Assembly (NCBI GenBank): GCA_020025275.1
Contig: JAHHSI010000003.1
Coordinates: 1-64,000 of the forward strand
Reading direction: 5' to 3'
Origin: Oscillospiraceae bacterium
Lineage (GTDB): Bacteria > Bacillota > Clostridia > Oscillospirales > Oscillospiraceae
Length of the DNA stretch: 64,000 nucleotides
How positions within the stretch are numbered: position 1 is the first letter of the stretch; every line of letters starts with the position of its first letter. The translations under genes were made by a program, and so were the position numbers. Below are positions 1 through 8,067 of the stretch, piece after piece. The notes beneath the pieces are model-generated. The model saw only the letters and a program-made list of their open reading frames with translations. It ran no database searches and was not told the origin of the DNA.

Positions 1-1147
1 GGTGCAGCATCTCGTTGATGGGGCTGCCCTCCAGATCGTGGATATAGATATGGGCCCCCTGATGCAGCACCATTTTGCAGGGGATCCCCTGTTTTTCCAG
101 TGCGGTAAAGAGCTGCACACATTGCGTGGGCTTGACGTTCCAGTCGGCCAGACCGTGGACAATGAATGCGGAGGCTTTCATGTGGGAAACAGAGTTGAGA
201 TAATTACGCTGATCCCACCAGCGGTTGTAGTTGCCGCTGTCACGGTCCTCGTCGGCGGCTATGCGCTCCAGCCATGCGCTGTAGTCGGCGGCCACGGCGT
301 TGTAGTCCTCAGGATCTTTGGCACGGCTGAAGCAGTATTTGGCCAGAATATCCAGATCGTCGCCCTGCCAGCCTATGGCCGGCAGATTGAGTCCGTTACA
401 GCGATAGTAGTCATACCAACTGGAAATCGCAGCCTCCGGAATGATCGTTTCCAGACCATCCACGCCGGTGGCGGCCACGGCGATGCACATGGTGCCCAGA
501 TAGCTTTTGCCGGACATGGCTACCTTGCCGGTACACCAGTCGGCACGGATCTCGATACAATCCGTCCGGTTGGTAAAAGCACGGCAGCGGCCGTTGAGCC
601 AATCGATCACCGAGCGGAAGGCCGCCGTTTCCTCCGGAGAGCCACAGCAGTTGAAGCCCTCGGAGCCACGGGTGCCAAGGCCGCCGCAAAAGACAGAAGC
701 ATAGCCACGGGTATTGAAATAGCTGTACCAGTCACTGATGCAGTCCAGAGGGATCTCCTCGGTGGGTGCGGTGTCTGCAAAGCCGGCGGTGATACGGCGG
801 GTGCGTGGCTCCGGGAAGCAGACCTCTGCGGGGGAGAAGGTGACATCTCGTTGTGTGATCTGCTGCTGGGGATAGGCCTTGACATCCTGATCCACGCAGT
901 GGGGCACGTACCAGTCCTCGTTGCATTCCATCATATAGGGGTTGGCCACATAGATGGCGGGCACCTTCATGCCCTGTGTGGTGGCCAGAGGACGCCGGAT
1001 GTAGACGGCAATCAGATCCAACTTGCCGTCACCGTCGGTGTCCACCGGGGTCTCTACATAAACTTTTTCAAAAAGACAGGTTTGATAGTCAAAAACGGGC
1101 TGTGTCCGTCCGGCTTTCAGGACAATGGTCGGTATCGTATGTTCCAA
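1..1147 (-). CDS. Xaa-Pro dipeptidyl-peptidase-like S15 hydrolase (3' end cut by window)
   Basis: Serine hydrolase of the S15/CocE-PepX family, expected to remove N-terminal X-Pro dipeptides. About 382 codons are visible and the C-terminus runs off the window. The nucleophile elbow GKSYLG, a downstream GLADWN segment that would carry the catalytic Asp, and HQGAHIY that would carry the His are all present. I chose a TTG start at 1147 because AAGGAGGG lies just upstream in good spacing and the next in-frame ATG is far inside the conserved domain. There is no signal peptide, so it is probably cytoplasmic. It follows an MFS transporter gene by 28 bp and is the last visible gene of a minus-strand cluster with a peptidase homologue and a regulator, which suggests peptide import and breakdown. 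Family call is firm; substrate is inferred. Confidence 0.85.
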   Translation of the reverse strand, partial: MEHTIPTIVLKAGRTQPVFDYQTCLFEKVYVETPVDTDGDGKLDLIAVYIRRPLATTQGMKVPAIYVANPYMMECNEDWYVPHCVDQDVKAYPQQQITQRDVTFSPAEVCFPEPRTRRITAGFADTAPTEEIPLDCISDWYSYFNTRGYASVFCGGLGTRGSEGFNCCGSPEETAAFRSVIDWLNGRCRAFTNRTDCIEIRADWCTGKVAMSGKSYLGTMCIAVAATGVDGLETIIPEAAISSWYDYYRCNGLNLPAIGWQGDDLDILAKYCFSRAKDPEDYNAVAADYSAWLERIAADEDRDSGNYNRWWDQRNYLNSVSHMKASAFIVHGLADWNVKPTQCVQLFTALEKQGIPCKMVLHQGAHIYIHDLEGSPINEMLH

Positions 1148-1175
1148 AAAGGACCCTCCTTATTGTGTTCAATGG

Positions 1176-2441
1176 TCAGTTTTCCTGTTTCGTTTTGAGG
1201 AAACGTTTCCAGATCAGAACGATGCCCGAACCGATGAGGAGCATGGCGATGAGGAACAGGAAATAGTAGCGGTAACCGGTCACACCGGGATAGCCGTCGA
1301 TCAGCGCACCGGCCAGCAGCGAGCAGAAGATCTCGGGCAGATAGCCCACCGTGGAGATGATGCCGGCAGCGGTGCCGGAATACTGCTCCGGGACCTTGCC
1401 CTCGTCCATCATGGCCCAGGTCAGAGCATAGTTCACATTGTAGAAGAAATAGATGAGCAGGAAGAGGATCACGAAGGGCCAAATGGAGGCCGAGGACTGG
1501 GGTAGGAACAGGATCGCTGCGGTGCCCACGGCCATGGCGATAAAGGAGGTGAAGAGCAGATTGCTGGTGCCGAATTTATCGGCCAGATAGCCGCCGCCTA
1601 CGTTGGAGAGGGGGCACAAAAAGCGTTTGAAGGCAGCGAGGATCGCACCGAAGGTAACGCTCATCCCCAGGATCGACGTGCCGTAGGGGGTAAAGTAATA
1701 GAGCGAGAGCGTAAAGACATAGTTGCAAAAGGTAATCAGCCCGATGATCCAGATGGCGGGCATAGCGATGACCTTGCCCAGATCCTTGAAGGTGATCTTT
1801 TCGCTTGCTTCAATGGTGGAGTCGTCCTTCATCTTCCAAAAGACCAGCAGACCCACCAGAACAGTGAGGACGGAGTAGAAGATGATGACGTAGCGCATAC
1901 CGATCCGATCGTCCATCTGGCTGGCATTCAGACCGAGACGGAAAGCGGCGACGGCCAGAGGGGCCATGATGGCGGCCGTAACGCCGCGGCCACCCTCGAA
2001 CCAGCCGAAGGATTTGCCCTGATCCTCAGAACTGGAGAGGACACGGACCGCCTTGACACAGGCGGGCCAGAAGGCGAACAGGGAGGTGAAGCCCCAGAAC
2101 GCATACAGTGCCACCAGCATGGGGAAGGTCAGGGGCAGCAGATGGAGAAAGCCGCCCAGACCGGTGCCGATCAGGGACACGGACAGCAGCAGTCGGATGC
2201 TGACACGGTCGGCCAGATAACCGCCAAACAGGTAGGAAATCATGCCAAACACGCCGAAAATGCTGCCGAAAACACCCATCTGTGTGTTGGTCAGATGATA
2301 GACGTTCAGATAGGCGTCGTAGTAGTCGTAGCGGAAGTAGGGCAGACCATAGATGATAGAGCCGCCGGCGGCTACGAGGAGGATGGTGATAAAATTGCGT
2401 GCTGTTTTTTCGCCCATCCCCAATTTTTTGAACAGAAACAT
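1176..2441 (-). CDS. MFS transporter, 12-TM
   Basis: A full-length (about 421 aa) major facilitator superfamily permease with hydrophobic segments along its whole length and the MFS loop motif GGYLADRVS between TM2 and TM3, repeated as GGYLADKFG in the second half. I start it at the ATG at 2441 because AGAGGAG sits nine bases upstream; a TTG two codons earlier would be too close to that site. It lies between the M32-type gene (gap 15 bp) and the S15 peptidase gene, so all three are probably one transcript. Substrate cannot be read from sequence; the neighbours suggest a peptide or a peptide breakdown product. A second MFS gene just upstream is broken, so this copy may carry the function alone. 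Confidence 0.85.
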   Translation of the reverse strand: MFLFKKLGMGEKTARNFITILLVAAGGSIIYGLPYFRYDYYDAYLNVYHLTNTQMGVFGSIFGVFGMISYLFGGYLADRVSIRLLLSVSLIGTGLGGFLHLLPLTFPMLVALYAFWGFTSLFAFWPACVKAVRVLSSSEDQGKSFGWFEGGRGVTAAIMAPLAVAAFRLGLNASQMDDRIGMRYVIIFYSVLTVLVGLLVFWKMKDDSTIEASEKITFKDLGKVIAMPAIWIIGLITFCNYVFTLSLYYFTPYGTSILGMSVTFGAILAAFKRFLCPLSNVGGGYLADKFGTSNLLFTSFIAMAVGTAAILFLPQSSASIWPFVILFLLIYFFYNVNYALTWAMMDEGKVPEQYSGTAAGIISTVGYLPEIFCSLLAGALIDGYPGVTGYRYYFLFLIAMLLIGSGIVLIWKRFLKTKQEN

Positions 2442-2456
2442 TTGCAATAACTCCTC

Positions 2457-3983
2457 TTATTGTGGTTTCAACTGATAAACCTCGGAATATTTATTCCGAA
2501 GATAGTTGATGAAATACGTGGTGCGCAGGGGTTCGCCGGTGGCCTGCCGAACAAGCTCGCCGGGCAGATAGGTGGCGCCGGAGCAATGAACGTGCTCGGC
2601 GAGCCAGCCGTGGATGGCGTCGAACCGGCCCGCAGCGAGCAGCTGCTGCAGAGGCCCCAAACTGCGCTCCATGGCGGCGGCAAACTGGGCCGCCATAAGG
2701 TTGGCAGTGAGATACCCAGGGAAATAGCCCATGTAGCCGGCAGCCCACTGGATATCCTGCAGGACACCCTCACGGTCACTGGGGGGATCGATGCCCAGAT
2801 AGGACGTATACTTCTGCCGCCAGCGCTCCGGAAGATCCCGGACGGACAGACGGCCGTGGATCAGATCCTTTTCCAGTTCATAGCGGATGAGAATGTGCAG
2901 AAGGTAGGTCAGTTCATCGGCGTCGTTGCGAATGGGCGTCGGTGTGACCTGATTGACGCAGCGGAACATGGTCTCCCAATCCGGTATCGCCAGCGAAGGA
3001 CACAGCTCTTTCATCCGGGGAAAGAAGTGGTACCAAAATCCGGCGCTGCGTCCGATGATGTTCTCGTAGAGGCGGGCCTCCGCCACCTCGGTTGCGAATG
3101 AGGCCGGCTCATCCAACAGGGTCCCCAGAAGCCGGGGGGCAATGTCCTGCTCGTAAAGGCCCATGCCGCCTTCGTGCAATGTGTTGAAAAAACCGGAGCG
3201 GAAGTCCTTCGGGGTATAGGTGGTCAGGATCCGGACATCGCCCGGACAGGCGGACAGCATGGTGGGGTGAGGACCTTCGTCCAGACGTCCGGCGGAAAAG
3301 TCAAACCCGATGGTTTCCAGTACGGCGTGGGACAGCCGGCGCTGTTCGTCCGTGGGCAGGAAGAAGGCGTCCGGAGCCGGTGCAGCCGATTTTTTTGAGC
3401 AGGTGCTCACCGCCTGCACCAGAGGAACGATAAATTCACGCAGCTCATTGGCCAAGCGGTCCATCTCCCGGACCGTAGTGCCCGGCTCATAAAAGCTCAT
3501 CAGCGCGTCGTAGGGGTCCTCCTCATAGCCCCAGTACTGGGCAAAGGATTGGAAGGCGGCGACAATTTTTTCTAACTCGGGTGCGAACATGGAAAAGGAG
3601 TTTTCCTGCCGGGCCCGCTCCCACACCTGTTCGGCGTTGGCGATAAGTGAGATATAGGCGCTGTACTCCGCCTGCGGGATCTTGCTGATGTAGATGGAGC
3701 CGTTTCGAACCTGACGCAGCATGGCGTTGACCTCCACGGTGTTTTCCGTCCGACCGTCCAGATCGTCCACCAACTGCCGCAGCTCCGCCGACTCAAAGCG
3801 CTCGTAGAGGCGGGCGCCCAGAAACGACATGACTTCGCTGCGGTAAGCCAGCCCTTTCTCCGGCATATGGGTCATCTTATCCCAGTAGAGGGTGGCGTTC
3901 AGGGTGTGCTTGAGATATTCGATTTCCCGGAGAAGAGTCCGGAAGCGTTCCAGCTTCTGTTCGTAGAGTGGGGCGCAGCTCAT
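2457..3983 (-). CDS. M32 carboxypeptidase homologue with degenerate zinc site
   Basis: Length (508 aa) and sequence match the M32 (thermostable carboxypeptidase Taq) family: a GPHP...GDVRI block followed by DFRSGFF, then the active-site helix and ARLYENIIGRS near residue 295. Active M32 enzymes have HEXXH and a later HES/HEx motif. Here the first reads HEGGM, so the second zinc histidine is Met, and the later one reads TEV, keeping Glu but losing His. The first His and the catalytic Glu remain. AAGGAGGATG precedes the ATG. The gene is intact, with no stops, and its start overlaps the ruined stop of the preceding MFS pseudogene. It may be a catalytically dead or re-purposed protein rather than a working carboxypeptidase. 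Confidence 0.8.
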   Translation of the reverse strand: MSCAPLYEQKLERFRTLLREIEYLKHTLNATLYWDKMTHMPEKGLAYRSEVMSFLGARLYERFESAELRQLVDDLDGRTENTVEVNAMLRQVRNGSIYISKIPQAEYSAYISLIANAEQVWERARQENSFSMFAPELEKIVAAFQSFAQYWGYEEDPYDALMSFYEPGTTVREMDRLANELREFIVPLVQAVSTCSKKSAAPAPDAFFLPTDEQRRLSHAVLETIGFDFSAGRLDEGPHPTMLSACPGDVRILTTYTPKDFRSGFFNTLHEGGMGLYEQDIAPRLLGTLLDEPASFATEVAEARLYENIIGRSAGFWYHFFPRMKELCPSLAIPDWETMFRCVNQVTPTPIRNDADELTYLLHILIRYELEKDLIHGRLSVRDLPERWRQKYTSYLGIDPPSDREGVLQDIQWAAGYMGYFPGYLTANLMAAQFAAAMERSLGPLQQLLAAGRFDAIHGWLAEHVHCSGATYLPGELVRQATGEPLRTTYFINYLRNKYSEVYQLKPQ

Positions 3984-4307
3984 AGAGCATCCTCCTTTTT
4001 CATTTTTTGAGGGCGGTTATACCTCCGCAGGCCCACCAGCAGCAGGACACAGGCGGCCTACGCTGCACAACAGCAGGCGGCAATAGCCGGTGCGGGGGAC
4101 CAGCAGGAGCAGCAGGGCGCTCAGAAAGGTGGCATAGCCGTAAAACGCCCAGAATGAGGTGGTCACGGAGCGGGCTGTCTCCTGCATATAATGGACGTAG
4201 GAGTCATAGATCACGCCGCTGACCAGATTGCTGATGAAATAGCTGATCATGAACATGACAAGGTTCCACGTGTTCCTTTGGATGTGCATGGTATCAGTAT
4301 TTCCCAT
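3980..4307 (-). pseudogene. MFS transporter remnant with large internal deletion
   Basis: A good ribosome binding site (AAGGAGGTAGGAC) leads into an MFS-like N-terminus with two clear membrane segments (about residues 12-30 and 52-75), ending in RTGYCRLLL. The frame then runs into a stop at 4017. In the next frame the sequence VLLLVGLRRYNRPQK, typical of the last membrane helix and tail of an MFS protein, continues to a TGA at 3982-3980 that overlaps the ATG of the M32-type gene. I read this as a roughly 400-residue permease that lost its middle, about 1 kb, leaving both ends in different frames. A short GCCGCCTG repeat flanks the junction area. An alternative is a genuine 96-residue two-helix protein. 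Confidence 0.6.
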
Positions 4308-4318
4308 GTCCTACCTCC

Positions 4319-4879
4319 TTATTTGTAGCGGAACTGGGTAAAAAACGGATGCAGATCGTTGAGGGAGAATGGCTGTTCCATGGCCGGTACGGGGCGGGAG
4401 ACGTCCGCGCGCTCCTGCGGTCGGGGGAGCGGAGCGTCTCCTTTTTCAATGATGTCCAAAAGGGCGAGAAGGATTTTCGCCTCCCGCTTCGCTTTTTGGA
4501 GGTTAAAGCGATGGGTGCGCACCGTGGCGGCGCTGATGTCCATGATTTCACCGGTTTGCTCGGTGGTCTTATGCTCGTATAGACAGGCCAAGAGTGATTT
4601 TTGTACGTCGCTCAGGCCGCAGAGCATTTTTTCCAGACCCAGTAGAGACCAGAAGGCCCCGGCGTGAATATCCTCCACGTGCTCCTGTGCGGCACGCTTT
4701 GCCGTGACGCTCCGTCCCCGGCTTTGATAAATCACGCCGTCTTGAAACTGTGCCCCGCAGAAGATACAAGTGCAATCGCCGTCGTTTTGCACCGTGTAGC
4801 CGCAGCACAGGTCGGAGATCGACAGTTCTTTAAAATCCTGCGCCTGCATCTCCTCGGATCTCTTCTTGCCGGATGCCAT
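4319..4879 (-). CDS. Zinc-finger/LuxR-type HTH transcriptional regulator
   Basis: A 186-residue protein with a CC...C..C cluster near residues 25-42 (ending CIFCG), which looks like a zinc ribbon, followed from about residue 85 by a LuxR/sigma-region-4-like helix-turn-helix (GLSDVQKSLLACL ... ISAATVRTHRFNLQKAK). The C-terminal 40 residues are not recognised. AGGAGGTG precedes the ATG. It is the first gene of the minus-strand peptidase/MFS cluster and has its own strong promoter, so it most likely controls that cluster. The ligand, if any, would bind the N-terminal half. No receiver or PAS domain is visible. Confidence 0.65.
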   Translation of the reverse strand: MASGKKRSEEMQAQDFKELSISDLCCGYTVQNDGDCTCIFCGAQFQDGVIYQSRGRSVTAKRAAQEHVEDIHAGAFWSLLGLEKMLCGLSDVQKSLLACLYEHKTTEQTGEIMDISAATVRTHRFNLQKAKREAKILLALLDIIEKGDAPLPRPQERADVSRPVPAMEQPFSLNDLHPFFTQFRYK

Positions 4880-4932
4880 GGGAACACCTCCTGAATAGTA
4901 AACGATATTCGAGTTTGTTTATTGTTAAGTGA

Positions 4933-4961
4933 ATGATAATAGTTTAACGTTTGTGTGTCAA
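4933..4961 (-). promoter_or_regulatory. Sigma-A promoter for the regulator/peptidase cluster
   Basis: On the minus strand TTGACA (4961-4956) and TATCAT (4938-4933) are separated by 17 bp, about 55 bp upstream of the regulator start. Confidence 0.7.
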
Positions 4962-5287
4962 TGGAGAAATGGCCGATGGGACCATTTTCAGCATTCCTAC
5001 GAAAAAATGACGAATTTTGCAAAGAAGGTCCGGAACTGATATTGAGAAACCCCTTGTGAGACAAGAGGTTGGAGGGTTTATCTAACTTGCACAAAATGTG
5101 CGGAAAATGACATTTTCCGGTGGGCGATTCAAGAAAACAAAGCAATTTCTCTGCAATCATTGGCAAGATATTGCATGATCGGCAGCCATGCCGTTTCATA
5201 TGGCACGGGAGGAAAGAGAGGGCCAGCGTTCCGGCTGTGATCCACGGACAAGACAAGGGAGAGGGAATGATTGGAGGGATCGTATGT
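4962..5287. other. Intergenic region without a supported gene
   Basis: This stretch lies between the promoter of the regulator gene and the terminator of the SNF transporter. It has short imperfect repeats such as CGGAAAATGACATTTTCCG near 5100, but no ORF with a convincing ribosome binding site and no recognisable RNA. It is more A+T-rich than the genes around it. Confidence 0.5.
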
Positions 5288-5331
5288 AAAAAAATCCTCC
5301 GCAGACCACATGGGGCGTGGTCTGCGGAGGA
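5288..5331 (-). terminator. Rho-independent terminator of the SNF symporter gene
   Basis: A 15-bp perfect stem (arms 5295-5309 and 5317-5331) is followed on the minus strand by seven T residues. Confidence 0.85.
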
Positions 5332-5428
5332 AGCTGTCTTCGATTTGACATAATGGTTCGCTGTCCGTGCGGACAGGCATACAACGTCGGTCCTGCGGCG
5401 GGCGGGGGGCAGAGACGGCGCAGGGCCA

Positions 5429-6757
5429 TCAGCCAATCCCACCGTACAGGATGCCGAGAACCAGTACCAGCAGGGTGATGCCGCAGAAAACATACTTGCC
5501 CACCGGCACGAACCAGCGGCCTATGGGCTTTGCGGCGCCTTGCTGCGTGTTTTCACGGACGAAATCGGGATCACATACCCAGAAGAGCATGATCCCGGCC
5601 AACAGCGCGCCCAGCGGGCAGAGGTAGATGGAGCACACGTCCATCCAGCCGCTGACCACACCTTCAATACACACACCGACCACCGTGGCGATGACGGCCA
5701 CAATGCCGACTGCTTTGGCACGGGAGAGGTGGAAGAAGGTCTGCAGCGCCTCCACCGGCGTCTCAAAAAGGTTTACCAGAGAGGTGAGGGAGGCAAAGAG
5801 AACCGCGAGGAAGAAGATGAACATAAAGAGGCCGCCGCCGGGCATCTGCTTAAAGACGGTAGGCATGGTGATGAACATCAGGGGAGGGCCGGAGGCGGGG
5901 TCCAGACCGTAGGCAAAGACGGCCGGAACGATCACAAAGGCGGCCAACAGGGCGGCCAACGTGTCAAAGAGCGCAATGGTATTGGCCGAGCGGGGGATGT
6001 CCTGATCCTTCTTGAGATAGGAGCCGTACACCACCGTTCCGGTGCCGGCCAGACTCAAGGAGAAGAAGGCCTGCCCCAGTGCATAGACCCATGTTTTCGG
6101 CTGCAGCAGATAACTCCAGTCGGGAATCAGCAGATAGCGATAACCCTCCATGGCATTGTCCAAGGTGAAAATGCGGACGGCCAGTACGAAAAACATGACA
6201 TAGAAAAGCGGGATCATAAGCTTGTTCATTTTCTCAATGCCCGACTGGATGCCGAAAATCATGACGGTAAAGGCAATAGCAAGCCCCAGAATATGCCAGC
6301 CCACACAGCCGAAAGCACTGGCAGTGGAGCCGAAGTAAGCCCCGCTGTTTTCAGCGGCCAGAACGCTGCCGCTGAGGGAGCCGAACAGGAATTTCAGGAT
6401 CCAGCCCACCACAACGGAGTAGCCGATGCCCAGGGCCAGTCCGCCCAGTACGGGAACGACGGCCAGCAGCGTGCCCACATTCCTGCCCTTCCCCCGTTGC
6501 TCGGTGGCTTTCCCAAAAGCGCCCAGTGTGCCGCTGTCCATGGCACGGCCCAGTGTCATTTCACCGATCAGCCCGGTGTGCCCGATCAGGATCACACACA
6601 GCAGATAGGGGAGCAAAAAGGCGGCGCCGCCCAGCTGCCCAAGGCGATAGGGAAAGAGCCAGATGTTGCCCATGCCAACGGCAGAGCCGATGCAGGCCAG
6701 GCGAAAACCCCACGTACCTGAGAAGCTGTCCCGAGGCAGGGATGTTTTATCACGCAT
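5429..6757 (-). CDS. Sodium:neurotransmitter symporter (SNF) family transporter
   Basis: A 442-residue, 11-12 TM sodium-dependent transporter of the SNF/NSS family. The diagnostic N-terminal signature with GSAVGMGNIWLFPY, which forms the sodium and substrate site in TM1, and the GIQSGIEK segment before TM6 are present. Bacterial members with known function carry amino acids such as tryptophan, tyrosine or leucine; the substrate here is unknown. I prefer the ATG at 6757, with GAGGAT nine bases upstream, over longer starts that add unconserved residues. A lysine exporter homologue lies upstream on the same strand, so amino-acid traffic is a reasonable theme. Confidence 0.88.
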   Translation of the reverse strand: MRDKTSLPRDSFSGTWGFRLACIGSAVGMGNIWLFPYRLGQLGGAAFLLPYLLCVILIGHTGLIGEMTLGRAMDSGTLGAFGKATEQRGKGRNVGTLLAVVPVLGGLALGIGYSVVVGWILKFLFGSLSGSVLAAENSGAYFGSTASAFGCVGWHILGLAIAFTVMIFGIQSGIEKMNKLMIPLFYVMFFVLAVRIFTLDNAMEGYRYLLIPDWSYLLQPKTWVYALGQAFFSLSLAGTGTVVYGSYLKKDQDIPRSANTIALFDTLAALLAAFVIVPAVFAYGLDPASGPPLMFITMPTVFKQMPGGGLFMFIFFLAVLFASLTSLVNLFETPVEALQTFFHLSRAKAVGIVAVIATVVGVCIEGVVSGWMDVCSIYLCPLGALLAGIMLFWVCDPDFVRENTQQGAAKPIGRWFVPVGKYVFCGITLLVLVLGILYGGIG

Positions 6758-6858
6758 AATCATATCCTCACAAACACAAAAGTATGTACTATAGTAGCAC
6801 AAAAAAGCAAAGGGGGCAAGATGTGTTTGAAAAAGAAGAAAGAGAGGCCATCGACCGA

Positions 6859-7848
6859 TTAACCAAGGATCAAAGGGACAAGCACCGGAACCAGAGCACT
6901 CAGGATCACGCCGGAGATGAACGAATAGACGGTGATCTCACTGCTGGTGGATTTTTCCACGAGCGGCAGGCACACGTCCATGGCTGCTGCGCCGGGCATA
7001 CCGGTGGTTTCTACATAGCCGATCTTCTGTGCAACCAGAGGAATGAACAGGATGGACAACAGTTCCCGCAGCACATTGTGTAAAAAGGAGATGGCACTGG
7101 CGCTCACATAGCCGGCATCCATGATGATCCCCGGGGCCAGAGAGTACCAGCCGAAACCGGCGCCGATGGCCAGAGATTCCCGCAGCCCCAAGCCCATGAG
7201 ACGGCCGGAGATGCCGGCCCCCACCAAGGTAAAGACCACGACAGCGGCTGGGAAAACCAAAACACGTGCACCCACCTTCCGGAAATGCTCCACAACGGCG
7301 GGGTCCAGTCCCAGATCGATGCCCACAAATACCAGAAGGCTGCACAGGCCCAGCTTGATCCCCAGATGGATGGAGCGGTCAAAGGCGGGCATATGTCCGG
7401 CGAAGATGCGGCGGATGACCAGATAGCCAAGGGCCATGCCGCCCACCACGGCAAAGACGATCAGCAGCGTCATTCCGCCGACACCGTGCTGTGTCGGCTC
7501 AGACGGGCCGCCCTTCTCCGGGGAGGACGGGACGGGGACAGCGGAGAGGTCGCCTTTGCGGTGGCCGAATTTGTCAATGCCCATGAGCCGGCGTGTGAGG
7601 TAGATCCCCAGAACCGAGCAGGTGATGGTAGCGACCGTGATGACCAGTGCGGTCAAGCCGATGGTCCCCAGATGGGCGGTTACTTCTTCCTGTGCGCCCA
7701 TCTTCATGCCCATCATCAGCACCAAGGCAAAAAGAAACACGGTCTGTGCGGTGCCGGTCCAGTGCAGGCGGCTGCGGTAGGGGCGGCTTGCACGTCCGAT
7801 GATCGCCCCGGCCAGTGTGATCCCCAAATATAAGCAAAGATCTGCCAT
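6859..7848 (-). CDS. lysO: LysO-family lysine exporter
   Basis: A 329-residue integral membrane protein of the LysO (formerly DUF340, E. coli YbjE) family, which exports L-lysine. Eight or so hydrophobic segments are visible, with the small N-terminal domain (about residues 1-100) and the larger C-terminal domain (from about 130) in one chain; some bacteria split these. The region with GFGWYSLAPG and the following GYVSASAISFLHN is the family's most conserved part. The start at 7848 follows GAGGGAATGATT. It has its own promoter and is not in an operon with the lysine fermentation genes 20 kb away. In a lysine-fermenting cell an exporter may prevent harmful lysine build-up during peptide uptake. 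Confidence 0.82.
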   Translation of the reverse strand: MADLCLYLGITLAGAIIGRASRPYRSRLHWTGTAQTVFLFALVLMMGMKMGAQEEVTAHLGTIGLTALVITVATITCSVLGIYLTRRLMGIDKFGHRKGDLSAVPVPSSPEKGGPSEPTQHGVGGMTLLIVFAVVGGMALGYLVIRRIFAGHMPAFDRSIHLGIKLGLCSLLVFVGIDLGLDPAVVEHFRKVGARVLVFPAAVVVFTLVGAGISGRLMGLGLRESLAIGAGFGWYSLAPGIIMDAGYVSASAISFLHNVLRELLSILFIPLVAQKIGYVETTGMPGAAAMDVCLPLVEKSTSSEITVYSFISGVILSALVPVLVPLILG

Positions 7849-7904
7849 AATCATTCCCTCTCTTCTCTTGTTGGTCAATGCACTCGACCCCGTCATTTAA
7901 TTAT

Positions 7905-7933
7905 AGTATACCATAGAGAGCTGTTTTTGTCAT
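7905..7933 (-). promoter_or_regulatory. Putative promoter of lysO
   Basis: ATGACA (7933-7928) and TATACT (7910-7905) with 17 bp between them on the minus strand, about 56 bp before the start codon. Confidence 0.5.
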
Positions 7934-8010
7934 CCAAGTCGGCAGGGCCGGAGAAGCGTAATCGGCCGGAGTTTGCGCAGGAACCAATGTGGGAAAAGCT
8001 GCAGCGTGGA

Positions 8011-8051
8011 CATAAAAGCAAAAGGTGAGGCTGCTTGACAGCCTCACCTTT
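8011..8051 (-). terminator. Terminator of the NlpC/P60 gene
   Basis: A 13-bp perfect stem (8021-8033 with 8039-8051) is followed on the minus strand by TGCTTTTATG; the T tract is imperfect. Confidence 0.65.
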
Positions 8052-8067
8052 CTTGAACAACGAAAAC

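Noticed and set aside
2..1198. Plus-strand open frame of 398 codons
   Set aside because: It is the antisense shadow of the S15 peptidase, which shows GKSYLG and a ribosome binding site; the plus frame has no family motif.
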